A stretch of DNA of 14,493 nucleotides from JBEBXQ01 sp040391535 (GTDB lineage Bacteria > Bacteroidota > Bacteroidia > Cytophagales > Spirosomataceae). Positions 1 through 6,831 of this stretch are shown in pieces. Position numbers and translations under genes: made by a program. Every line of letters starts with the position of its first letter. Position 1 is the stretch's first letter. The DNA lies in the NCBI GenBank assembly GCA_040391535.1, contig JBEBXQ010000125.1, positions 1-14,493 of the forward strand. The letters are read 5' to 3'. The notes beneath the pieces were generated by a model. It was not told the DNA's origin. It did no database searches and saw only the letters and a program-made list of their open reading frames with translations.

Positions 1-661
1 ACCAGGTTTGTATATCCCAGTATCCGGGTACAATCCAGGGTTTTCCCACGAGGCTGAAAAATAGTCCACCCAGTAACATACCCCAGCCTACCACCACTCC
101 CGAATTGAATTTTTTCAGAAGATACGCGGGTTGAATCGTATAAAAAGCCAGTGCGACCGCCGCCGCGATTCCCCAGAACAATGCTGTCCGGGTAATGGAT
201 AACTGCTGCCAGTCACCATGCGTCACCATCAGGTAGGTTCCGGCTACTGCAAGCATAATAGCCAGCGTTTCTATTGAAGAAGGTAACTTCCTTCTTTTCA
301 GTGCAAAATAAACCGCAATGAACAGCGGCCCGAGATATTGCAGAACGGTTCCGGTAGCCGCATTGGAATGAGCAATTGCCGCAAAATAGGTATACTGAAC
401 AGCCAGCATACCCAGGATACTGAAGATCCACAATTCCTTTCTGTCATGACTCTGTTTCCATATCTGCCATAAATCCTTTGATTTGCGGAAAGCAATCCAG
501 CAAAGCAGCAGAAACCCGGCAGAGGTCATCCTGACCGATACCAGCCATTCAGGATTTAAGTCCCTTTCCTGAAACAGAAACTGTGCGAAAGTCCCGGAGA
601 CGCCCCAGAGTGTAGCTGCTGTTACAGCCAGTACAAAACCGATGTATTTTTTATTTTTCAA
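1..661 (-). CDS. EamA/DMT-family permease (RhaT/YdcZ-like drug/metabolite transporter), C-terminus cut by window edge
   Basis: My reading of the minus strand gives an open frame of 220 codons from a TTG at 661-659 that is still open at base 1, so the C-terminal part lies outside the window. The protein begins KNKKYIGFVLAVTAATLWG and is very hydrophobic. The early ATLWGVSGTFAQ and the later SNAATGTVLQYLGPLFIAVYF are typical of the first EamA repeat, and AAAVALAFYTIQPAYLLKKF begins the second. Members are inner-membrane permeases of about 10 helices and 290-310 residues that export amino acids, metabolites or drugs; the substrate cannot be read here. No ATG occurs upstream in frame before a stop at about 700, and AAAGGA sits 7-8 nt before the TTG, which supports the start. 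It follows the ATP-grasp gene with a 22-nt gap and is almost certainly co-transcribed with it. Confidence 0.88.
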   Translation of the reverse strand, partial: MKNKKYIGFVLAVTAATLWGVSGTFAQFLFQERDLNPEWLVSVRMTSAGFLLLCWIAFRKSKDLWQIWKQSHDRKELWIFSILGMLAVQYTYFAAIAHSNAATGTVLQYLGPLFIAVYFALKRRKLPSSIETLAIMLAVAGTYLMVTHGDWQQLSITRTALFWGIAAAVALAFYTIQPAYLLKKFNSGVVVGWGMLLGGLFFSLVGKPWIVPGYWDIQTW

Positions 662-683
662 TGATATTCCTTTTAATAAATAG

Positions 684-1571
684 CTAAATATGAGACTTTT
701 GACCGATCATACTACGCAAAGCTGCATAATAGTTTTCGTAGGATTCCGGAGCAACAGACATATATAACAGCGGCTCAATCAGCTCTATTTCCATTAACAA
801 AAACTTCCCTTCAGCCATAATCCCATCCACTCTTGCATAGAGTGCATCAGAGGCGAAGTTTTTCACCAATGTGCCAGCGGTGTCTATCATTTCCGGATCA
901 GGGTCTAACCTGCTGAAAGTTCCTCCGAAGTAATGCTGTACCCTGAAATCGCCCGATGCCGGTATTTTCACCAATCCATGGCTGAATTTACCGTTAAAGA
1001 ACAGTAACGAATATTCCCCCTGGCTTATCTGTGGCATAAAAGGTTGTATTATAAAATCCTGCTTCGCCATCAAAGCATCAATTTCGTTCTTCTTTTCTTT
1101 CAGCATGGCCTGCGTCAGGACCATGGTATTATTGGCCCCCGCACTAATACAGGGTTTCAGAATGATCTTTTCATTCGCAAATGTTTCAAACAAAACAGAT
1201 AAGTCACCCGAGGAGCCATCTGACACCACCACGGAAGGAATTACATCAAATCCGGCCTGGCCAATTTCAAGCAGGTACTTCTTATGGCTGTTCCAGCGGA
1301 TCAGGGAAACGGGGTTCAGTACTGTACAGGACAACTGATCCAGCTTATGGAGCCAGGACTCAAAAGCTTCATATTTTTCATGATAATCCCAGGGCGACTT
1401 GATGACTACCACCCCGTAATTCTCCCAGTTCACGGTGAGATCATCCCATACTACCCTTTCCACAGCCAATCCTTTATTGACCAGAAAACGGATCAGTACG
1501 TCGTCCTCATCTTCCTTCAGTCCTTCTGCATACCGTTTCTGTACCTGGTAGCTTACTAATGCTATTTTCAT
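684..1571 (-). CDS. DcsG-like ATP-grasp ligase (RimK/glutathione-synthetase superfamily)
   Basis: A 295-residue cytoplasmic protein, full length for the family. The N-terminal part has the pattern VVVIKSPWDYHEKYEAFESWL (residues 54-74), then LNPVSLIRWNSHKKYLLEIG (85-104), as in the cycloserine-biosynthesis ATP-grasp protein DcsG and relatives. The ATP-grasp fold follows: IILKPCISAGANNT (136-149) with a nucleotide-binding Lys, IIQPFMPQISQGEYSLLFFNGKF (174-196), GDFRVQHYFGG (207-217), and the metal-binding segment LLMEIELIEPLLYM (258-271). Such enzymes activate a carboxylate as acyl phosphate and join it to an amine. The substrate here is unknown, and no other cycloserine genes are present, so a dipeptide or modified amino acid is as likely. 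The start ATG at 1571-1569 sits about 37 nt downstream of a TAATTTTG element on the minus strand. The downstream neighbour is a DMT permease, suggesting that the product is exported. Confidence 0.85.
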   Translation of the reverse strand: MKIALVSYQVQKRYAEGLKEDEDDVLIRFLVNKGLAVERVVWDDLTVNWENYGVVVIKSPWDYHEKYEAFESWLHKLDQLSCTVLNPVSLIRWNSHKKYLLEIGQAGFDVIPSVVVSDGSSGDLSVLFETFANEKIILKPCISAGANNTMVLTQAMLKEKKNEIDALMAKQDFIIQPFMPQISQGEYSLLFFNGKFSHGLVKIPASGDFRVQHYFGGTFSRLDPDPEMIDTAGTLVKNFASDALYARVDGIMAEGKFLLMEIELIEPLLYMSVAPESYENYYAALRSMIGQKSHI

Positions 1572-1614
1572 ATTATACCGGAAAACCTGATACCAATATC
1601 CTTACTGCTTCTGA

Positions 1615-1622
1615 CAAAATTA
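1615..1622 (-). promoter_or_regulatory. Candidate Bacteroidota -7 element for the ATP-grasp/DMT operon
   Basis: Read on the minus strand the bases are TAATTTTG, an exact match to the Bacteroidetes -7 consensus TAnnTTTG. They lie about 44 nt upstream of the ATP-grasp ATG, and a T-rich GTTTTAG is placed about where the -33 element should be. The match is seen directly; promoter activity is inferred, and an 8-base pattern with two free positions does occur by chance in AT-rich DNA. Confidence 0.45.
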
Positions 1623-1843
1623 CAATTTTCGGGTTACTAAAACAGAAACTTTACATTCTGTCCTTCTTACCATCAAAGCCACGCTGGCTACCTGTTACCG
1701 ATCAGGTATCCTTTAGCAGAATAACCCTGTTTTTATTTCGCTTCCTTCCTGCACTCAGTAAATAAACAAGCTGCACAAATCGAACTATAATAAGTTAATA
1801 ATCAATAACTTAAAGCAACACTAAAAGACAAATAATTTATTTA

Positions 1844-1860
1844 TCTATAAATCTTATAGA
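1844..1860. repeat. Inverted repeat TCTATAA-ATC-TTATAGA upstream of sulfatase A
   Basis: A perfect 7-bp inverted repeat with a 3-nt spacer (arms 1844-1850 and 1854-1860). It ends 19 nt before the TATATTTG element at 1880, so it covers the -33 region, a natural place for an operator or activator site. Its arms share TCTATA/TATAGA with the palindrome upstream of the SusC gene (3603-3616). The region is AT-rich, so chance is a real alternative. Confidence 0.4.
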
Positions 1861-1879
1861 CTTTATAAACTTATCGTTT

Positions 1880-1887
1880 TATATTTG
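1880..1887 (+). promoter_or_regulatory. Candidate Bacteroidota -7 element for the sulfatase/SusCD locus
   Basis: TATATTTG matches TAnnTTTG exactly. There is no good TTG at the -33 position; an inverted repeat lies there instead, which would fit a promoter that needs an activator. Transcription starting at about 1893-1895 would give a leader of about 100 nt before the ATG at 1993. This is the only consensus element I find ahead of the plus-strand sulfatase locus; the 3517-3701 gap before SusC contains no TTTG. Confidence 0.5.
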
Positions 1888-1916
1888 CCCTACATTATAC
1901 TTCACACCTGTTAATA

Positions 1917-1980
1917 GGTTTCCGGGAAACCCGGACTATATTAATAAAATTCAATCTTAATAAACAATCCCGGATTAACC
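1917..1980 (+). promoter_or_regulatory. Leader of sulfatase A with alternative hairpins (possible RNA switch)
   Basis: TCCGGG (1921-1926) pairs perfectly with CCCGGA at 1930-1935, leaving an AAA loop. The same CCCGGA occurs again at 1969-1974. The left arm can instead pair with this second copy, and the helix then extends: GGTT (1917-1920) pairs with AACC (1977-1980), making 10 pairs with a 2-nt bulge. The long-range helix would end 12 nt before the start codon at 1993, in the ribosome-landing region. The pairings are seen in the sequence; a regulatory role is inference. No known riboswitch family is recognised. Confidence 0.35.
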
Positions 1981-1992
1981 GGAACAAATACG

Positions 1993-3516
1993 ATGCATTC
2001 CCGGAGAACCTCTACGTATCTCATATCAGCTGCCATAGCATTCATCTCGGTGATGCTGATGGCAATGAATGAAAAAGGACATTCCCATAAAAGACCTAAT
2101 ATCCTGATGATTATGTCGGATAATCAGTCCTGGAACCACGTGGGTATTTATGGAGACCGGATTGTAAAAACACCTCATTTTGACCAGATTGCCACGGAAG
2201 GAATACGTTTTACACATGCCTTCTGCGCTTCTCCGTCATGTACGCCGGCCAGGGCGGCCTTACTGACCGGACAAGATATCTGGAGATTAAAGGAAGGAGC
2301 TAATCTTTGGGGAACTTTACCTGCACAATTTAAGGGATATCCCGACTGGCTCGAAGAAAGCGGTTATCAGGTGGGTTACGCAGGAAAAGGCTGGGGACCA
2401 GGGAATTTTGAGGCTGCAGGAAGAGTCAGGAATCCGGCAGGAAATCATTACCCTGATTTTAAGCAGTTTCTGGCAGACTTTAAAAAATCTGATAAGCAAT
2501 CGTGGAGTTACTGGTTCAGCAGCAAAGACCCTCACCGGCCATACGGTACAGGAACCGGCATGGAAGCAGGTATAGATCCGTCTGACATAACAGTTCCCTC
2601 TTATCTGCCTGATTCTCCGGAAGTACGCGGAGATATTGCAGATTATTATGCTGCCATTCAACGGTTTGATCAGCAGATCGGTACACTGATCAGTGAACTG
2701 AAAGCAGCCGGCGAATATGAAAACACACTGATTGTGATATGCAGCGACAACGGCTGGCAAATGCCGCGTGGGCTGGGAAACCTGTATGATGCAGGTACAC
2801 GGGTTCCGCTTATCATTTCCTGGCCCGGTAAAATCAAAGCCGGGCGCATCAATGATGACCTGGTCAGTCTGAATGATCTGGCGCCCACATTTCTGGAAAT
2901 AGCAGGGATTGAAAAGCCCCGGCAAATGACTGCTAAAAGTTTACTTCCGGTTTTGCAGGCCGCACATAACGGCATCGCCGATGCCGGCAGGAAATATGTA
3001 GTTATGGGCCGCGAGCGCCATGCGTTTGTACGCAGCCAGGGTTTAGGCTATCCGGCAAGAGCGATCAGAACCCGGGATTACCTGTATATAGTAAATCACT
3101 TCCCGGACAGATGGCCGGCCGGGGATCCTCCGCTGTATGGTGATGTGGATGCCCACATGCTGCATTATCCATCCCCAACCAAGCTTTATATGCTGAAAAA
3201 CAAAGACCAAGCGGATACACAGCCGCTTTTTGATATCGCATTCAGTAAAAGACCTGCCGAAGAGTTGTACCATCTGAAGGACGATCCTGATATGCTGCAT
3301 AACCTGTCGGCCCAGACCGCATACCAGGATATCCGGAAAAACCTTCAGCAACAGCTTCGGGAATACCTGATCAGAACCGCTGACCCCAGAGCTACCAGCC
3401 GCCCTGCTGACTGGGACACCTATCCTTATTACCAGGAACGGGATTTTAAACCCAAACCTTCCAGAGAATCCATTGAACTCCTGAATCTGAAGGAAGAATA
3501 CAACTATCTGGAATAA
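1993..3516 (+). CDS. S1-family sulfatase A, heparan N-sulfatase-like
   Basis: This 507-residue type I sulfatase has a hydrophobic N-terminal export segment (about residues 8-25) with no clear lipobox. The formylglycine motif is C83-T-P-A-R87 within SPSCTPARAALLTG. Other active-site landmarks are SDNQSW (D43, N44), GKGWGPG (K132), DPHRPY (H181) and SDNGW (D252, N253). The C-terminal part has the RAIRTRDYLYI and RWPAGDPP motifs seen in sulfamidase-like bacterial sulfatases. The expected reaction is hydrolysis of a sulfate ester or sulfamate on a glycan in the periplasm or at the surface. Two features differ from sulfatase C of this locus. The second N-terminal Asp ligand is Asn44, and the usual Lys at D+9 after DNG is Leu261 (PRGLGNLYDAG versus PRAKANVYEYG). 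This may be a subfamily trait or reduced activity. It is the first gene of the locus, 185 nt upstream of the SusC gene. Confidence 0.9.
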   Translation: MHSRRTSTYLISAAIAFISVMLMAMNEKGHSHKRPNILMIMSDNQSWNHVGIYGDRIVKTPHFDQIATEGIRFTHAFCASPSCTPARAALLTGQDIWRLKEGANLWGTLPAQFKGYPDWLEESGYQVGYAGKGWGPGNFEAAGRVRNPAGNHYPDFKQFLADFKKSDKQSWSYWFSSKDPHRPYGTGTGMEAGIDPSDITVPSYLPDSPEVRGDIADYYAAIQRFDQQIGTLISELKAAGEYENTLIVICSDNGWQMPRGLGNLYDAGTRVPLIISWPGKIKAGRINDDLVSLNDLAPTFLEIAGIEKPRQMTAKSLLPVLQAAHNGIADAGRKYVVMGRERHAFVRSQGLGYPARAIRTRDYLYIVNHFPDRWPAGDPPLYGDVDAHMLHYPSPTKLYMLKNKDQADTQPLFDIAFSKRPAEELYHLKDDPDMLHNLSAQTAYQDIRKNLQQQLREYLIRTADPRATSRPADWDTYPYYQERDFKPKPSRESIELLNLKEEYNYLE

Positions 3517-3602
3517 GGACGTCTCTCTGTAATTTATTCAGCACAATCTAATCAGATAACTATCCGCTTATATTAAAGGAAGTTCAATTTAAATAAACCA
3601 TT

Positions 3603-3616
3603 TAATCTATAGATTA
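3603..3616. repeat. 14-bp perfect palindrome upstream of the SusC gene
   Basis: TAATCTATAGATTA is its own reverse complement. It lies 85 nt before the SusC ATG, in the 3517-3701 gap, which is AT-rich and has no TAnnTTTG promoter match. It could be an operator for a dimeric regulator. The core TCTATAGA resembles the arms of the inverted repeat at 1844-1860 ahead of sulfatase A. Function is inferred only from symmetry and position. Confidence 0.4.
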
Positions 3617-3701
3617 TATTAAATACTATGAAATACTGCTACTGTTAAGAAATGGAAATGATTAAGGGAAAAACTATTAAAAACATTAAAGAAATTCAGG
3701 T

Positions 3702-6700
3702 ATGCATTTTTTACTAAACCAAAACAAACCTAAAAGTCTGCTCTGGCAGACCTTTCTGCTCTTGCTTATCGTAACGGGAGTCAGCGCGCAAACCGTTTCT
3801 GTCAAAGGAAAAGTAACGTCTTCCTCTGATCAGGAGTCGCTGCCGGGTATTAATGTGCTCATTAAAGATTCTCATTCTGGGACAATTACGAATGCTGAAG
3901 GATATTTTGAATTAGACGCACCGGTCAGCAGCATTCTGATCTTTTCAGGGATCGGATACCAGACGCAGGAAGTTCCGGTCAGTAACCGCAGGGTGATTGA
4001 TGTCGTCCTTGCTGCCGATATCAAGCTTCTCAATGAAGTCGTGGTAGTAGGTTACGGCACACAACGAAAAGGCGATGTAACCGGAGCCGTGGGTTCTGTA
4101 AAGCTTGACCGGGAAATCAACAGCCGTCCTATTGTGGAAGTAGGCCAGGCATTGTATGGAAAAATTCCCGGTGTACAGGTACTGAACGGCAATGGCCGGC
4201 CTGGTTCTTCGTCTACTATCCAGATCCGGGGTATCAACTCGGTTTCGGCCAGCAGCGCCCCGCTGATTGTCATTGACGGAATGCCTATACCGGATTATGA
4301 TCTTAATCTGTTGAATGCCGGAGATGTGGAATCGATGGAAATCCTGAAAGATGCCTCTTCCTCTGCTATTTACGGATCAAGAGGTGCCAATGGTGTGATT
4401 CTGATCACCACCAAAAGCGGAAAAGAAGGAAAAACGAGATTCAATCTTAATTATTCGTACGGACTGCAGAAGGAAATCGACCGTATTGAAGTCATGAATT
4501 CGCAGGAATATGCCCTGGCGGCAAAGGATGCTGCCCAGATTGGCTGGATTGAAAGCGGCGGAGACCCCAGTGCACCCAATACCATTGAAGCCCGCAAAAA
4601 TTACAAATATACATGGCCTGTCGCTTTTGACAATCCTGAAAATCTTCCGACCACCGACTGGCAGGACCTTATTTTCAGAACTGCACCCATGCATAAAATC
4701 GAGCTTAACGCTACCGGAGGAACTGCTAAAAGTAACTTTATGGTATCAGGAGCCTATGTCCGTCAGGAAGGCATAGTGATTACTTCCGACTATAAAAAAT
4801 ACACGTTCAATGTCAAGGCTGATACACGAGTGAATAACTGGCTCAAAGTGGGCGGAATGATGAATGTAAGCTATGATCATGAAAACGAACCCTACAACAG
4901 AACCGTAGAATGGGCCGTTCAGTACCCGACCATTTACCCGGTATACGGAAATAACGGATATCTGGGGGCTCCTGCCAATACACCGGGATATGAGCAATAT
5001 GATGCGATTCTGTTCCGTCCTAAAAATGGCCACCCGCTCTACCAGATCTCCGATGACATTCAGCATAAGCGATTCAATAATCTGGGAAATGTCTTCGCAC
5101 AGATTGATTTCCTTCCGGGACTTTCATTCAAATCTTCACTTAATTACTTCTATAACAGGACCGATAACTCGCATTATCAGGCCGTAGACCATGAGTTAGG
5201 GCCCAGCTTTTATACGGAGGGGATTATGACCGTCAACCAGTCCGGCAATCTGAACTATACCTCCCAGAACCTGCTCACTTACGACAAAGCATTTAAAGAT
5301 CACACCTTTTCTGCACTGGCCGGGATGGAATACAATAACAACCGGTATGAATACACCAACCAGGAGCGTAGAGGATATGACAACGATCTCATCAAAGCAC
5401 TGAGTGCCGGGAAAACCGTATTTCAGGCAGAAGATATCAGAAGAACCAGTATTCTTATTTCTTATTTTTCCAGACTAAACTATACTTTCAAAGGCAAATA
5501 CCTGCTTTCGGCAAGTATCCGCCGTGACGGTTCTTCACGGTTTGGCCCGAATAAAAAATGGGGACTTTTCCCTTCTGTTTCAGGAGGATGGGTGGTATCA
5601 GACGAATCATTCTTCAAATCACTCAAATCTGTTAATAACCTTAAAATCCGCGCCAGTTATGGATTTACAGGAAATGACCGGTTTGCAGATTACAAATGGA
5701 TAGGCTCTATGTCACAGGGAAGAATTGCATTAGGGAACACCCTGAGTACGACCTACTTCCCCGGCAGTATTACCAATCCTGACCTGGAATGGGAAAGAAC
5801 CCAGCAGCTGAATATCGGTCTGGATCTGGGTCTGTTAAGCAACCGTATCAGTTTTGAAGCAGATTATTACATTTCCAAATCAGACGGGTTACTGCTGGAT
5901 GTGCCGGTTCCGTCGGTTTCCGGGTTTACCAGTGTATTTCAGAATATCGGAAAGCTTCAGAATAAAGGGCTGGAACTTAACCTCACTACCTATAATCTGA
6001 GAGGGAAATTCAACTGGAACTCGCAACTCAATTTTTCCCTTAACAGAAACGAGGTATTATCCCTTGGAAAGGATAATGCTCCCATGATCTACCAACCCGG
6101 TTTCGGGATGGAATCCATTAACAAGGTAGGAGCGCCCATTTTCAGTTTTTACGGATATCAGTATGACGGAGTGTATATGAATCAGGCTGAGGTTGATGCT
6201 GATCCGTCCAGGTACAGTACCGCCAAACCTGGAGACGGACGCTACAAGGATATCAACGGAGATGGAATACTCAATGCTGACGACCGGACCATCATCGGAA
6301 ATTACACACCTGATTTTATCTGGGGCTTTACCAATAATTTCAGCTACAGAAACTTCGATTTCAGCTTTCTTATTCAGGGAGTACAGGGAAGTGATGTTTA
6401 TGATAATAATATTCACCGGTCTATGCTCTATCATGAAGGACGAAACTATTACAAAGAGACGGTCAATCGCTGGCGGTCAGAAGCAGAACCCGGTGACGGC
6501 TATCATTACAAGCTGACAGTAGACCTGGACGGTTATGAAAAAACGGCTTCCAGTTACTGGATCGTTGACGGATCCTATTTCCGGCTCAAAAGCATTACAG
6601 CAGGATATACTTTTAAAAGTGAGCTGCTGAACAAACTTAAACTGGATCATTTAAGAGTGTATTTTAACGGAATGAACCTCTTCACCCATAAAAATGCTCC

Positions 6701-6818
6701 GGTTTTTGATCCCGAAAATTTCAACGGGAGCGCTACCAATGCAACGCAGAGAGGGGTTACCCACTCACCGTATCCTTCTGCAAAATCATACACTTTCGGT
6801 ATCAATATTGGCTTCTAA
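3702..6818 (+). CDS. SusC/RagA-family TonB-dependent outer-membrane transporter
   Basis: This 1038-residue protein is of normal length for SusC-like transporters. A signal peptide ends at VSA-Q (cleavage after about residue 29). A carboxypeptidase-regulatory-like beta-sandwich follows (about 32-105, VKGKVTSSSDQESLPGINVLIK, GYFELDAP). Next come the SusC-type TonB-box region NEVVVVGYGTQ (111-121), the plug with IQIRGINSVSASSAPLIVIDGMP and MEILKDASSSAIYGSRGANGVILITTK, and a long beta-barrel ending in a terminal Phe (FGINIGF). It imports oligosaccharides across the outer membrane, powered by TonB-ExbBD, with the SusD protein as lid. There is no N-terminal secretin/STN signalling domain, so it is not the type that signals to an anti-sigma factor. 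The SusD gene follows 13 nt later. The preceding sulfatase suggests that the imported glycan is sulfated. The substrate cannot be read from the sequence. Confidence 0.95.
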   Translation: MHFLLNQNKPKSLLWQTFLLLLIVTGVSAQTVSVKGKVTSSSDQESLPGINVLIKDSHSGTITNAEGYFELDAPVSSILIFSGIGYQTQEVPVSNRRVIDVVLAADIKLLNEVVVVGYGTQRKGDVTGAVGSVKLDREINSRPIVEVGQALYGKIPGVQVLNGNGRPGSSSTIQIRGINSVSASSAPLIVIDGMPIPDYDLNLLNAGDVESMEILKDASSSAIYGSRGANGVILITTKSGKEGKTRFNLNYSYGLQKEIDRIEVMNSQEYALAAKDAAQIGWIESGGDPSAPNTIEARKNYKYTWPVAFDNPENLPTTDWQDLIFRTAPMHKIELNATGGTAKSNFMVSGAYVRQEGIVITSDYKKYTFNVKADTRVNNWLKVGGMMNVSYDHENEPYNRTVEWAVQYPTIYPVYGNNGYLGAPANTPGYEQYDAILFRPKNGHPLYQISDDIQHKRFNNLGNVFAQIDFLPGLSFKSSLNYFYNRTDNSHYQAVDHELGPSFYTEGIMTVNQSGNLNYTSQNLLTYDKAFKDHTFSALAGMEYNNNRYEYTNQERRGYDNDLIKALSAGKTVFQAEDIRRTSILISYFSRLNYTFKGKYLLSASIRRDGSSRFGPNKKWGLFPSVSGGWVVSDESFFKSLKSVNNLKIRASYGFTGNDRFADYKWIGSMSQGRIALGNTLSTTYFPGSITNPDLEWERTQQLNIGLDLGLLSNRISFEADYYISKSDGLLLDVPVPSVSGFTSVFQNIGKLQNKGLELNLTTYNLRGKFNWNSQLNFSLNRNEVLSLGKDNAPMIYQPGFGMESINKVGAPIFSFYGYQYDGVYMNQAEVDADPSRYSTAKPGDGRYKDINGDGILNADDRTIIGNYTPDFIWGFTNNFSYRNFDFSFLIQGVQGSDVYDNNIHRSMLYHEGRNYYKETVNRWRSEAEPGDGYHYKLTVDLDGYEKTASSYWIVDGSYFRLKSITAGYTFKSELLNKLKLDHLRVYFNGMNLFTHKNAPVFDPENFNGSATNATQRGVTHSPYPSAKSYTFGINIGF

Positions 6819-6831
6819 TTCAAGCATCAGG

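Larger units (their letters stand above)
1572..1992. other. Divergent AT-rich intergenic region between the ATP-grasp operon and the sulfatase locus
   Basis: This 421-nt stretch separates two divergent transcription units. I see no convincing gene. A 68-codon plus-strand frame starting at 1559 overlaps the ATP-grasp start, has no recognisable product and no ribosome site, and is probably noise. The left part (about 1600-1770) is of mixed composition and holds a minus-strand TAATTTTG element. The part from about 1785 to 1965 is strongly AT-rich and holds an inverted repeat and a plus-strand TATATTTG element. A GC-rich hexamer repeat near 1921-1974 forms the leader structures listed separately. 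Confidence 0.8.

Noticed and set aside
1559..1765. A 68-codon plus-strand frame in the divergent intergenic region
   Set aside because: It overlaps the start of the ATP-grasp gene, has no ribosome site, no recognisable motif and crosses the candidate minus-strand promoter. Probably chance.
2317..2925. Long minus-strand open frame opposite sulfatase A (202 codons)
   Set aside because: It is antisense to a clearly conserved sulfatase, and its Cys- and Ile-rich translation has no family features. It is a codon-bias shadow.
3628..3648. Tiny frame MKYCYC upstream of the SusC gene, as a possible leader peptide
   Set aside because: Six codons with two Cys in an AT-rich gap and no attenuator hairpin after it. 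It could be real only if conserved in relatives; nothing else supports it.
6694..6831. Upstream extension of the SusD gene to an ATG inside SusC
   Set aside because: The extension reads as an out-of-frame shadow of SusC, and the ATG at 6832 gives an exact lipoprotein signal peptide.
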